Source: Auricularia sp. M13
Lineage: Eukaryota; Basidiomycota; Agaricomycetes; Auriculariales; Auriculariaceae
NCBI GenBank assembly: GCA_037042915.1
Contig: CM073195.1
Span: 2,294,001-2,358,000, forward strand
Length of the DNA stretch: 64,000 bases
Direction: 5' to 3'
Shown here: one piece after another, positions 47,101 to 57,999 of the stretch
How the letters are laid out: each line of letters opens with the position of its first letter
How positions within the stretch are numbered: the first letter of the stretch is position 1
Notes under the pieces: model-generated
Told to the model about the DNA's origin: nothing
Databases searched by the model: none
Seen by the model: the letters and a program-made list of their open reading frames with translations, nothing else
Translations under genes and position numbers: made by a program

Positions 47101-50100
47101 GTGACCTTGCTGACGAAGGGGAAGGAGCGAGCAGCGCGCAAATTGCACTCGATAACCTTGATCTCGTTGTTCTTCGCGATGAACTGGATGTTGAATGGGC
47201 CGGTCACATTGAGCGCATGCGCGATCCTGACCGTGGCATCCTCGATACGGCGAACGGTCTCCGGGTCGAGGTCTTGCGGGGGCAGAATGAGCGTCGCATC
47301 GCCAGAGTGAACGCCGGCATTCTCGACATGTTCCGAGATGTAGTGCATGACGAGAGTGCCGTCGCGCGCGACAGCATCCATTTCGATCTCCTTCGCCTGT
47401 TCAATGTACTTGCTGATAACAACGGGGTGTTCACGCGAGACGGCGGTCGCTTGAGTGAGGTAGTTGGAGAGGTCGTCCGCCGTCGAAACAACGTTCATGG
47501 CAGCGCCGGACAGAACGTAGGAGGGGCGAACAAGCACTGGGTAGCCAACCTTCGCGCAGAACGCATGGGCCTCGTCGAAGCTGGTCAGCTCCTTCCACAA
47601 CGGCTGGTCAACGCCAATGGTGTCGAGCAAACGCGAGAACTTGAAGCGATTCTCCGCAGTGTCGACCATCTCCGGCGATGTTCCATATATCTTCACGTTC
47701 TGCCGATGAAGTGGCAACGCAATGTTGTTTGGCGTCTGACCGCCCATGGAAATGATGACGCCCTGCGACCTCTCAACGTCATAAATGTCAAGGACGTTCT
47801 CCAAGCTGATGTTCTCGAAGTAGAGCCGGTCCGCTTCGTCGTAGTCGGTACTGACCGTTTCCGGGTTGTAGTTGATCATGATGGTCTTGAGGCCCTGGTC
47901 GCGCAGAGTGCGGATGGCTCTAACGGCACACCAGTCGAACTCGACGGAAGAGCCGATGCGGTAAACACCAGATCCGAGGACGATGATTCCGCGGTCCTGG
48001 AATTGAATGTCGTGTTCCACGGCGTTGTAGGTCATGTAGAGGTAGTTCGTGTAGGCCGGGAACTCAGCCGCTACGGTATCGATTTGTTTGACGAAGGGGA
48101 ACACGCCAGATTCATGCCGGATGCGTCGCACGGCGAGCTCGTTAGAGCTGAGGCACACGGCAACGTGGCGGTCGGAAAAGCCCATCTGTTTCGCGCGGCG
48201 CAGAAGGTCCGGGGTAAGTGACGCTACAGTGTGTTGGCTAGGACAGTTAACGTGCTGTTTACGCAGGCAAGATCGGTACGAAAACGCACCTCAAAGCCTG
48301 TTCCATCTTGAAAAGTCGCTCGAGCTTGCTCAGGAACCATTTGTCGATATTCGTCATTTGCCATATCTTATCCACTGAGTAGCCAAGGCCAAAAGCAGTA
48401 GCGATGGCAAACAAGCGCTTGTCCGTAGGGTTCGTCAACTCTTCGTCGACATCATCGGGGAAGTTGTGCTGTAGACCGATCAGTCAGAGCAAATAACCAA
48501 CGTGCAGTAGCTGCACGCACCGAAGCGAAACCATAAAACTGATCGTCAATGGCCCGGATAGCTTTCTGAATGGTCTCCTCAAACGTCCGGCCAATGGCCA
48601 TGACCTCTCCCACACTCTTCATACTACTGCTCAACAGCTTGCTTACGCGGCTAAACTTCTTCAAGTCCCAGCGCGGGATCTTGACGACGCAGTAATCCAA
48701 GCTGGGCTCGAAGCATGCGCTGGTGACCTTCGTGACCGAGTTGCGGATGGCGTTGAGCGGGATGCCAAGGCCGAGCTTCGCGGCGATGAACGCGAGCGGG
48801 TAGCCCGTCGCCTTGCTGGCGAGCGCCGAGGAGCGCGAGAGACGCGCGTTGACTTCGATGATGCAGTACTCTTGCGAGTTCGGGTTGAGCGCGTACTGAA
48901 TGTTGCACTCGCCCACGACGCCGAGGTGGCGAATAACGTTGATGGCCGTCGTGCGGAGCATGTTGAAGTCCGCATCGCTGAGGGTCTGCGAAGGCGCGAC
49001 AACGATGGAGTCGCCCGTGTGGATGCCCAGCGGGTCGAAGTTCTGCAAAGGAGGTCAATTTGGGAACGCTTTGCACAAGATGGAATACTGACCTCCATGT
49101 TACACACCACGATGCAGTTGTCGCGGCAGTCGCGGACGACCTCGTACTCGATCTCCTTCCAGCCCTTCATACTGCGTTCCACGAGCACCTGCGGGCTCGT
49201 CGCAAACGCCTTCTCGCAGATGGTGCGCAGCTGCTCCTCATTGGACGCAAAGCCCGAGCCCAATCCGCCGAGCGCATACGCCGCGCGCACGATGACGGGG
49301 AACCCGATCGTGTTGGCCGCGACGATGGCCTCGTCCGGCGTCGTCGCGGTGGCGCTCTGCGCGCACTTCTCCCCGATCTCGGCCATGGCGCTCGCGAAGA
49401 GCTGGCGGTCCTCGGTCATGATGATGGTGTCGATGGGCGTGCCGAGCACCTTGCACCCGAGCGCGTCGAACTCGTCCTTGAGCGCGATGCCGACCTGCAG
49501 CGCCGTCTGGCCGCCGAACGTGACGTAGATCGCGTCCGGCTTCTCGTACTTGATGATCTTGCGCACGAACTCGGGCGTCACGGGCAGGAAGTACACCTTG
49601 TCCGCGAGGCCAGACGACGTCGCGATCGTCGCGATGTTCGGGTTGACGAGCACGGTGTAGATGCCCTCCTCCTTGAGCGCCTTGAGCGCTTGCGAGGCGC
49701 TGTAGTCGAACTCGCCCGCCTGGCCGATGGAGAGGCCGCCGGAGCCGAGGATGACCACTTTCTGCACGTCCACACGCGGCGGAGGTGGAGGCGCGTCCGC
49801 ACCGGGCATGCGGATGGGCGTCGGCGCGCTCAGCTTGATGCAGTCCTCGATGTTGTGGATGAACACGTCGAAGAGGAACTCGGTGTCGCGCGGGCCGGGT
49901 GTGGACTCGGGGTGGAACTGGACGGAAAAGAACGGCTGGTCGACGCAGTAGATGCCCTCGTTGCTGTCGTCGTTGGCGTTGCGGAAGAGCTCCTTCCATC
50001 CCGAGGGGAGGCTGGCAGTATTGACTTGGAAGCCGTGGTTCTGGCTCGTGATGTAGCAGCGTCCGCTCTGCGCGTCCGTGCAGGGGATGTTGTGCCCGCG

Positions 50101-51247
50101 GTTGCCGTACTTCATCTTGGATGTCGTCGCGCCCGCCGCCAAAGCAAGAAGCTGGTGTCCGAGACAGATACCAAATATAGGCTTGTCACCTTTCTGCAGA
50201 GCTTTGCGCAAATGCTCGATGGTCGGCTTGGCCATCTGCGGGTCGCCGGGCCCGTTCGACACGAAAATGCCGTCGCATTCGTCCTCGGTCGTAAAGTCGT
50301 AGTCCCAGGGCACAACCTTGAGCTCGATGCCGCGATGGGTGAAGCAACGGATCTGGTTGTACTTCATGCCTACGTCCACGGCAATGACGCGCAAAGGGCG
50401 GCCGGCGGTGGGGTGCATACGCGCGGTGCCCGAGGGCTTGTACAGCCGCGTCTCTGTCGTCGACACGACCTGCACGAGGTTTTCCGCGTTCGGGTCGCGG
50501 AAGGGCGTGTCGATGTAGTGCGTGCGCCAGTCGTCCTTCCACGGCGGCGAGCCGCCGCGCGAGGCCAGGCCGTTACCGCGCAGCGCGCCGTTCACCGCGC
50601 GCTGGAGCACGCCGGGCGCGTCGGGCTTGCTGGCGAGCAGGCGGCCGAGCATGGAGCCCTTCTCGCGGATCTTTTTGGTCAGCGCGCGCGTGTCGACGCC
50701 GAAGACGGCGGGGACGCCGCTCTCCCTGAGCCAGGCGGCGAGCGAGGAGCGGGCGAGGAAGTGCGAGAAGTCGTCCGAGTAGTAGCCCACGACGAGCGCG
50801 GCGACGTGGATGCGCGAGGACTCGAACTCGGCGGGCAGCGCGTCGAGCGCGGCGACGGCGTCGCGCGCGGGCACGCCGTAGTTGCCGACGATGGGGTAGG
50901 TCAGGACGAGGATCTGGCCCTCGTACGACGGGTCCGTCAGCGACTCGGTGTAGCCCACCATGCCTGCGCAGCGTCAGCGGCGCTGCCCCGAGCTTGGGGG
51001 GCCTTGACGCACCGGTCTGGAAGACGCATTCGCCCGCGACGCTCTTGCCCGGCGCGCCGAAGCTGAAGCCGGCGTAGGCGCTGCCGTCGCTGAGCTCGAG
51101 CACGGCGGATTCATGCGGTTGCTCGCCGTCGGCGGTCGGCAGCGGGGCAGCGAGCGGGCGGGTGGGCGACGACGCGGTCGAAGCGCCGTTCATGCTGCTG
51201 TTGAAGGCGGAGGGGTGCACGGGGGCGGGGAACAGGGCGGTCGCCAT
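44110..51247 (-). CDS. URA2: Multifunctional carbamoyl-phosphate synthase / aspartate carbamoyltransferase
   Basis: This giant enzyme starts UMP synthesis. In order from the N terminus it carries a class I glutamine amidotransferase with the catalytic Cys in [13 protein letters not shown] and the HGFQVN region, the two ATP-grasp halves of CPSase ([20 protein letters not shown] near 49,750; [19 protein letters not shown] near 47,970), an MGS-like allosteric domain, a dihydroorotase-like domain, and ATCase ([20 protein letters not shown] near 45,010; HPLPRVDG near 44,335). The dihydroorotase-like part has TFPGLVNIM where active enzymes have the HxH zinc ligands. This is usual in fungi, which have a separate URA4. 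About nine exons are used; the last encodes [11 protein letters not shown]. The first Met is at 51,247, but a TATA-like box 8 bp upstream makes the Met at 51,193 (MNGAST) a serious alternative start. Confidence 0.96.
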
Positions 51248-51255
51248 TCCCGCCC

Positions 51256-51263
51256 TTTTTATA
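51256..51263 (-). promoter_or_regulatory. TATA-like box TATAAAAA upstream of URA2
   Basis: Minus-strand tataaaaa lies only 8 bp before the first ATG of URA2. A transcription start some 25-40 bp downstream would remove that ATG and leave the Met at 51,193 as the first codon. Confidence 0.45.
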
Positions 51264-52195
51264 TGCGGTCGGAGGAGGTGGAAAAAAGAGCAAGGGCGCG
51301 CTGGCTCCGACGGCGGAACTTGCGCGCCATGTGCATACACGCTTGTGGACTTTATCGATGGATTATCGACTCTCACTCAGCTCGCTGAATCTTCATACGC
51401 GTCTCACGAGCTCAGCTCAGCTACTGTACAGTGAAAATCTCAGGGAAAAGGCTCAGGGCCCAGGGACATGCCACGTGCGAGCTGGCTGCTATAGTCTAGC
51501 GCGGAGAACGCGTCCATCACAGTGTCCGAGCACGCCATCAGACAGAAAGAGCAGCATACAGCGTCCAATGTCCATTGCAATTACAGGCAGCAGTTGGAAA
51601 TACAAAACGGGTCGTAGGCTGGGCAGCCAGGTCAGCAGCAATCCAGTAGGGCTTCAAGTCGGAGCCCGGCGCGCACCTCATCGATCATCAGCCCAGGCAA
51701 GAAATCCGTATGGCTCAACCGTAGGTGACGCGCCCCGAACGGCCGAACGCGAGCGAGAAGCGCATTCCCCACCTGCGCAGGTACAGCACGCGGGGGATTA
51801 TCGTGTAGGTGTGCACCTGCGAGCACGGGTCAGTGGGTAGTCCAGGCAGGATGTGCAGTGGAGCAGACGGACTCTGTGGTTGACGTGTAATTGGGGCATG
51901 GTTGCGAGTCGAGTTGGATGGAGGCCAAGGAGAGACAGAGACACGCGCCCTTTATGAGCATGGGCCAGTGGCGCGGCTTTGACGTCACCGCAGATCTCCC
52001 GCAAGCCCTGCACTTTGCGCTTCCATTTTATTTTTTCGCACTCCCCTCGACAACGCTGTTGCCTTTGACTTTGATGCAAGGAATGTGACTGTATTCTGCA
52101 CGTGATCCTGCATCGCTGCCCGGATGAAGGAACGGGCGCAGACAGGAGCGTCGGAGCGGAATCCGAAAGCGTGTCACCTCCTCTTGCCCTCCGCC
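51264..52195. other. URA2 / cyclophilin intergenic region
   Basis: Apart from a possible spliced microprotein gene on the minus strand (51,899-51,715), nothing is seen here except promoter sequence of the two divergent genes. Confidence 0.4.
51715..51899 (-). CDS. Candidate 42-residue basic microprotein
   Basis: Exon 51,899-51,873 (MPQLHVNHR) and exon 51,816-51,715 (from VHTYTIIPRVLYLRRWGMRF to GRVTYG and stop) are separated by a 56-nt intron. The intron has a ctgac branch-like motif and a ctcgcag acceptor, the same size and form as introns in neighbouring genes. The product would be strongly basic with a central hydrophobic stretch. Another frame over the second exon is also open, so this could be chance. 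No family is recognised. Confidence 0.28.
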
Positions 52196-53121
52196 ATGTC
52201 GACGCCCACGCGCCCGATCGTCTTTTTCGACATCAACATTGGCGAGACGCCCGCAGGACGAATCAAGATGGAGCTCTTCAGCGACATCGTCCCCAAGACG
52301 GCCGAGAACTTCCGCCAGCTCTGCACGGGCGAGTTTCGGTGCGTACCACCCGTTTGCCGAACGTCTGCTCTTGCTCATCCAGAAAAGGGTGAATGCTCGG
52401 CCGCAGGGATACAAGAATGCCATCTTCCATCGGTATGTCTCTGCCGGTGCATATGCTCACGACAAAGCTGAATGTTAAACGTCGTGCAGAGTGTATGTCT
52501 TTCTCTTTCGCACGCATCCGGCGCCTGCACGCTGACAAGGTTGTAGGGTGCCCAACTTCATGTGTCAAGGTATGTTGCTGTATTCTGCGTATTGCAAGCT
52601 CAGCGATGCTGCAGGCGGTGACTTTCTGAACGGAGACGGCACGGGCTCGTTCTCCATCTACGGCGACAAGTTCCCCGTAAGTGATTCGAACCCTTCGTTG
52701 TCGCGCTAGAGTTTGATGTCGTCTAGGATGAAAACTTTGAAGTCAAGCACACAGGACCAGGCCTGTTGTCTATGGTATGCCACTCCCAGCTGTCCCAACT
52801 CTCTGCTGAACTCCTGCAGGCCAACTCTGGACCCAATACCAATGGGTACGCCTGCCTCAGCCAACTTTGTGCTTATGCTCGTTCTCATCCGCACAGATGC
52901 CAATTCTTCATCACGACCGCGCCCTGCGAGTTCCTGGACGGAAAGCACGTCGTGTTCGGCAAGGTCACCGAGGGCATGCTCACCGTCCGCAAGATCGAGA
53001 ACGTCGCCACGGGCGCGAACAACCGGCCAAAGCTGGCCGTCAAAATCGTCGGTAAGCGGCTTGCCTCGACCCCAGCGCCCGCGACAATATGCTGAGTGGC
53101 GCAGAATGCGGCGAGATGTGA
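52196..53121 (+). CDS. Cyclophilin H, U4/U6 snRNP-associated peptidyl-prolyl isomerase
   Basis: Eight exons (first 52,196-52,338, last 53,105-53,121) give 172 residues, a single cyclophilin domain. Key residues are present: the catalytic Arg follows [20 protein letters not shown] in the normal fold order ([14 protein letters not shown]), with QFFITT, and the substrate-site Trp/His region is GKHVVFGKV. The short N-terminal extension before VFFDINIGE and the ending VECGEM fit the PPIH group, which binds PRP4/PRP3 in the U4/U6.U5 tri-snRNP. One exon is only 23 nt (52,547-52,569). It converges on DIM1, another tri-snRNP gene. Confidence 0.92.
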
Positions 53122-53199
53122 GGACGGGTTATTTACAGTACAAGTGTATATGGCCGGCGGCAAGGTGTACAATACAGGGAAAGCAATTCGAATTCGTGA

Positions 53200-53889
53200 T
53201 CAGTAGCGGTAGCGCGTCGAGTAGTCTGTGCGTGCGGAGGGTCAGCGACGGATGGATGGAATGTGCGAGAATGCAACGCGCCCTTTGGCGAGACGACGAG
53301 ACCGCGACCCTTGGATGCGCCGCGGTAGACGGTCTCGATAATGTCTATCATCTATGCTCAGAGCGTCAGACGATGGCCTAGGGGATGCGGGACGGACGGA
53401 CGGACCTCTTGCTTGTTGTCCATGGCCCAGTTTCTGCGACGACTTGTGAGCGGCGGCGGCGTCTGCGTCCGACTGTACGCACATCTTGTTGTTATTACCC
53501 GTGCCCAGATCGATCATGATGTGCTTGTTTCTGCGGCGCATAAGACGGTGGCCGGGGCAGGATGCACGGTGGCGACTGACCGATAGAAGAACATGACCGT
53601 GCACGGGTCGTACAGCTCGTACATCTGCAGCGCATCGAGTCAGGCGACGCAGGCAAGCAGCTGTCCAGCATACCTTGTTAAAGTCCGGGACCTGGGTAAT
53701 GTCGCAGAGGTAGATGACGGCAAAGTTCTGGACCTTCTCTGAGACGGCGTAGAGGGTCTCGTCCATGACCATGCACTGGGGGTCCCAGTCGTGGCCGAAG
53801 CGGATGACGACGACGCGGTCCTCCTCGGACCGGATCGCCTCGTCGACGTGCCAGCCGGAGGGCAAGTGCGGGAGGAACGTGCTGCCCAT
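53200..53889 (-). CDS. DIM1: U5 sn-RNP thioredoxin-like protein DIM1 (TXNL4A)
   Basis: Exons begin at 53,889 (MGSTFLPHLPSGWHVDEAI) and encode the near-invariant U5-15kD protein: VVVIRFGHDWDPQCMVMDE, VQNFAVIYLCDITQVPDFNK, MYELYDPCTVMFFYRNKHIM, IDLGTGNNNKINWAM, EMIDIIETVYRGASKGRGL and the end SPKDYSTRYRY. It is an essential subunit of the U5/tri-snRNP. Five exons are needed. The last intron starts with GC (AAAGG|gcgcgt, 53,281 down to 53,226, acceptor gcacag); no GT donor restores the conserved C terminus. The gene looks complete and intact. Confidence 0.95.
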
Positions 53890-53963
53890 GGCGACCACAA
53901 GACAAGTTGCGGAGTTTGGCTCGCGCTTCTCCTCACCGTACTCACACTCATCACTCGCGGTGG
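53890..53963. promoter_or_regulatory. 74-bp divergent promoter, DIM1 / BAR-like gene
   Basis: The start codons of two outward genes are only 74 bp apart, so the basal promoter and both 5' untranslated regions must share this space or overlap coding sequence. Confidence 0.6.
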
Positions 53964-56789
53964 ATGGTGCACAGGCCCGGCGACACCCAGCTGCTGGCAC
54001 AGCTCATCAAGCATGAGAAGGTGCGCATACACCCCGCCCGCCAACCCTGAGACAGTCTGACGGGCCCGGGGCCGCAGGACTACGCAGCAGCGTTCCAGGC
54101 GCTCACCGTCGCCGCCGCCTCCTCGCGCGACTCGCTCTCGGCATACGCGGCCGCGTCGCCCGCCCACATTGCCCGCCCAATAGCCGTGCTCGTCGCGGCG
54201 CTCGCTGCCGCCGACGACGCGCTCATCGGCTACCGCGAGAGCTTCGAGGAATGGCGCGAGCATCTGCACCGGCTCAAGGAGCTCGAGGACGAGCTCGCCG
54301 TCGTCCTGCGCGACCGCCAGATTCTGTGCGCCCGCCCTTCTCCCCCTGGCCGCTGCAGACGCTGACGCCGCCCGCAGGATCAACCGCGTCATCAAGGTGT
54401 CCAAGTCGCCGCGCCCGGCCGCCGGCGCGTCGTCGCAGCCCAGCTCGGGCTCGCTCGACGCCAAGATCGCCCAGGCCCAGGCGGAGCTGCGTGCGTGCGA
54501 GGCCTACCTCGTCGACAAGGAGCGCGAGCACGAGACCGCCTGGGCACGTGCCATGCGCGACGGCCTGCGCGCACGCTGCAAGGCCCTCGTCGACTACGGC
54601 TGGCAGTGCGCAGAGCGCGGCAAAGACGCCCTACACGCCCTCGACGACGCCGCCTCCAAACCCCATCCGCAGCGTGAGTGGCTCCCGCTTCTCGCCCCCA
54701 CTTCGCTTCTGTGCTGATGACACCGTTCGCGTCTACTGCGCTCCATTCTGCTTTCGTGTGCGCATCCGTGTGCATATTCCGCATGGCGTACCCTTGCTGA
54801 CACGAATTTCGTCCGTCTGCAGCGCCGCCGCCTCCCCATAACTTCTTCAAACCCCTGCCCGACCCGCGTAACGGCTCACACATCATATTGCCTACCCCCG
54901 GCCCTGGATCTGACAATTCCTCACTCACTCCCTCGCAATCAGCTTCGCAAACCGACCATGGCGCCTCGCTCTCTCGTTCTAGTTCATTATCAAGACCGCC
55001 CCCGGACGGCCTGCCGACCAGTTCATACCAACAGCCGCATCCCGTTCTCACCGCGCCATCGCTCAACCGCCATATAGTCGAAGAACCCGAGCAGGCTGGC
55101 TCCAGTAGCGAAGAAGAGCCCGCGTCTGGCACCCTGCGCATGGTCGAGAACCACCCGCGCCAGAGCGTGCTCAGTCTGCAGTCCGGCACCCGCCCTCCTC
55201 CTCCCGCGATCCCACCCGCCGCGCAGTCCCACGCATCGCTCCGAAAGACAGCGCGCCGCGCATCCCAGCAGCAGACGCCCAACGGCGTCGTGCCGTTCCC
55301 GCACCCGGGACCCGCGCCGACGATCCCCAGGGCACCGTCCTGGAGCTCGGCTGGCAGCGGGGAAAAGGGGCGCCGACGCGCGACGAGCTTCTCGTTCTTC
55401 GGCTCCATCTCCAGTATGTTTGGCGCGGGGCGCGGGGGGCACAAGCGCGAGCCGTCGCCCAGCAAGGGCGCGTGGGCGTCGCGCACAGACTCGCGCTTGC
55501 GGCGCCGGACGGACAGCTCGTCCGACGACGAGCGCGCAAAGTGGGCGTCGGACGGCGGCGGCCCGACTACGCTCACGCGCGCCGTGTCGCGCTCGGGCAG
55601 CGTGCGCTCGCGCAAGAACTCCGAGGAGCCCAGCAAGACGTATATCCGCGCGAATAAGGCTGCTGCCGGTGGGTTTGCGTTCTCGCGCACGCCCAGCGTC
55701 AGTAAGAAGAACAAAGCGAACGCGAACGCCGTTTCTGGCTCGCCGCGCTCGAGCTCGGACGTCGGGCCCAGCACTAGCGCCAGCTCGGCGCGGCGGGCGG
55801 AGCGTCCGGCGTCGTTGCGCCGCAATGTGCTCGAGGGGAATCATGGGCCCAGTTTGATGAGCATTGTGGAGGGTACGCAGTCCCGGAATGGCACCCTGCG
55901 CCGCGACGGGTCTGTCAGCAAACGGCGGGAGAGTGTGCAGGTCGTTGCGTCCTCGCTGCCGCGGCTGCAGGCCCAGGAACAGGAACGTGGCAGGGAGGCG
56001 ACGTATGAGCCGCCGCCTGTGCGGCACGAGCCTGTGACGCGCGAGGCTGAGGCACGGATGGGTCCTCTGCGGAGTGCGCTGAGGAACGGCGCCAATCGGA
56101 GTCCTAGTCCTGGCAGTGTCGAGTTGCCCGTCACGAGGTCCTACGCGTCTGGCCCTGCACCTTCATCCCCGCCCGCTGGCCCCTCGACGTTGCCCGTACC
56201 CAATGCGCCCGAAGCGACAGACACAGACTCGGACGCGGACAGCTTCGAGACGGGCCACGAGACGCTCTTAGGCGATGCGCCCATGTCCCCGCCATCGCCG
56301 ACCGTGCAGCAGGGGCCCCGAGCCGCGTCTCCTCCTCCGCGCGCGTCTACCCCGCAACTCCCGGCTCCAACACAGATTCGTGCACCTTCTCCCCTGCCTG
56401 CCCTTCCCCCCAAGCCCTATCTACGCGACGGCGGTCCCGGCTCATCGTCCTCGTCCACCGTCTCCAACTCGGCGGCCACCATCACCATGGGCACCGTCAG
56501 CAGCACCGGGACCGCGCGGCGGAAGAGCGTGCGGATGGTGCTCCCGCCAGACTTTGCGGGCACGCCGTTGCCGACGCCGACCGCCGAAGTCCACCTCGGC
56601 AGCGCGGGCGGATGGCAGACGCGCGCGAGCGCGAACGGCCATCGCGACGCGTGGGACGACAGCAGCGAGGACGACGGCGAGTACCAGCGCGCACGTATGG
56701 CGCTCGCCCAGGCGGACCAGAAGCTGTCCAAGGCCGGCGAGCCTGAACACCCCGCTAATTCTCGTAAAACACGGACACGTCGGTATTGA
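53964..56789 (+). CDS. BAR-like, Ser/Pro-rich protein (855 aa)
   Basis: Four exons (53,964-54,020, 54,078-54,325, 54,378-54,673, 54,823-56,789). The first 250 residues are long amphipathic helices: DTQLLAQLIKHEKDYAAAF, DALIGYRESFEEWREHLHRL, LEDELAVVLRDRQIL, then AQAELRACEAYLVDKERE and ARCKALVDYGWQCAERGKD. This is the pattern of BAR/FAM92-like membrane-curving coiled coils in fungi. The other 600 residues are disordered, rich in Ser, Pro and Arg, with likely phosphorylation sites, and end in a basic tail (KTRTRRY). The BAR label rests on helix pattern and family resemblance, not on invariant residues. It may act at the cortex or in endocytosis. Confidence 0.7.
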
Positions 56790-57059
56790 TTAAGTATGTT
56801 GTGTGTGTCATTGGGCCTACTGTCTGTCTGTTGTGCACTCCCCTGCTCTCTTTTTGAATCTTGCTGTTGCCGTTGTATGCTAACATTTTTTGTTCATCAT
56901 CGCCTCTCCTTGCTCTAATATCCGCAGCCTAACCACGATCCTTGCATGTATGGTACACGATGTTTCTTGTTTGAATACAGTGATAAGCGCAGTGAGCGTC
57001 GAAATCCCGGTATGGGTGTATAGTAGTCGCCGCCGCGGACCACCATGATATCGGGACAA

Positions 57060-57908
57060 TCAGGATTCCTGGTTTCCGCTCTCTAAGCTCCTGAAGAATT
57101 CAGAGTATGCGCGATCGACGTCGAAAAGCAGTTGACGCGACTGTTCGTCGGTGATCTCGTCCGAGGCTTTCATTCCGTTCAACGTGATGAGCCTGTGGTA
57201 CATGAGAGACGCCTTCAAGCGACGGAGCGAGAGAAAGTGCAGACCATGCGACCATTCGACTGCGACCTTCAGAATCTTTGCTGCCCTTGAAACGCGCATA
57301 GCCGGTCATAAGCTCCTGCAACATCGGATGCAGCTCGTCCTTTGCTCGTATACCGAGTTTCAACGCGTCCATAAACGTGATGAAACGCTGTAAAGCCCGA
57401 TGAGAAGAGTGATACGAGGGGGATAGCATCTCGACACTGACCTGTGTGGTTTCAGCCACCCACTTGCCCGACTCTGCTGCAGTGTCGCTGGAATGCTCGA
57501 CAGTCGCGGGCACACCGACTTTTAATCTGTGCAACGCCGCTGGGTGGTCCATCTATCGAGGCGAAGCATGAGGCCAATGGGGTGCAACGGTACGCGGGGA
57601 GACGCGCCTTGTACCGCGTCATAAAGTCCTCAATAGACGGCACAGAGTCGCCCAGCAGTTTGAGCATGGTGCGGTACTGGCCTATGAGCTTTGTGCATGC
57701 TGGGCCGTATCTTGCGGGGGTCCGTCAATTCCGCGGAGATGGGCGGGGGGAGGGCTGCGTACTCGAGCGCGGTGATCGAGTCGCGGACATAGGCGCGCTC
57801 GAGGTACTCCAGGGCGACGACGATGCCAAAAAGCGTGGCCTGGCTCTCGTGCTTCTCGCGCTCGTTGTTGTTCGAGTACGGCCGGACTTCCTCGTCGAGG
57901 TTGAGCAT
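57060..57908 (-). CDS. VPS28: ESCRT-I subunit VPS28
   Basis: Five exons (57,908-57,763, 57,710-57,608, 57,552-57,442, 57,387-57,245, 57,192-57,060) give 211 residues. The N-terminal core domain has MLNLDEEVRPYSNNNEREKH, YLERAYVRDSITALEYGPAC and TKLIGQYRTMLKLLGD. The C-terminal four-helix domain has FITFMDALKLGIRAKDELHP and MKASDEITDEQSRQLLFD. VPS28 links ESCRT-I to ESCRT-II in sorting of ubiquitinated cargo to vacuole-bound vesicles. The first intron (gtacgc, acceptor gcaag) is essential; without it the frame seems broken. The second intron starts with GC (TACAAG|gcgcgt at 57,607). The gene is complete. Confidence 0.94.
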
Positions 57909-57999
57909 GGCTGTCGGTGCCAGGGCCCATAAGAGGCGACCGGGATTTGCCTTCCCTGTCGCGAGCCCTGTACAACTCTCATCTTGTCCATCGACAGCC
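57909..57999. promoter_or_regulatory. 91-bp divergent promoter, VPS28 / SUMO
   Basis: Only 91 bp separate the two outward start codons. No TATA box is seen. Confidence 0.6.

Noticed and set aside
46992-48221. 409-codon open frame on the plus strand
   Set aside because: It is the antisense of the URA2 ATP-grasp region and has no domain of its own.
49060-51066. 668-codon open frame on the plus strand
   Set aside because: It lies opposite the URA2 coding sequence and mirrors its codons; GC-rich third positions keep antisense frames open.
55023-56027. 334-codon and overlapping 477-codon minus-strand frames
   Set aside because: They are antisense to the disordered part of the BAR-like gene, whose spliced model is well supported.
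57608-57763. Apparent one-base frameshift in VPS28 at a run of five G
   Set aside because: A 52-nt intron (gtacgc to gcaag) across this point joins ALE to YGPACTKLIG exactly as in the family, so no frameshift is needed.
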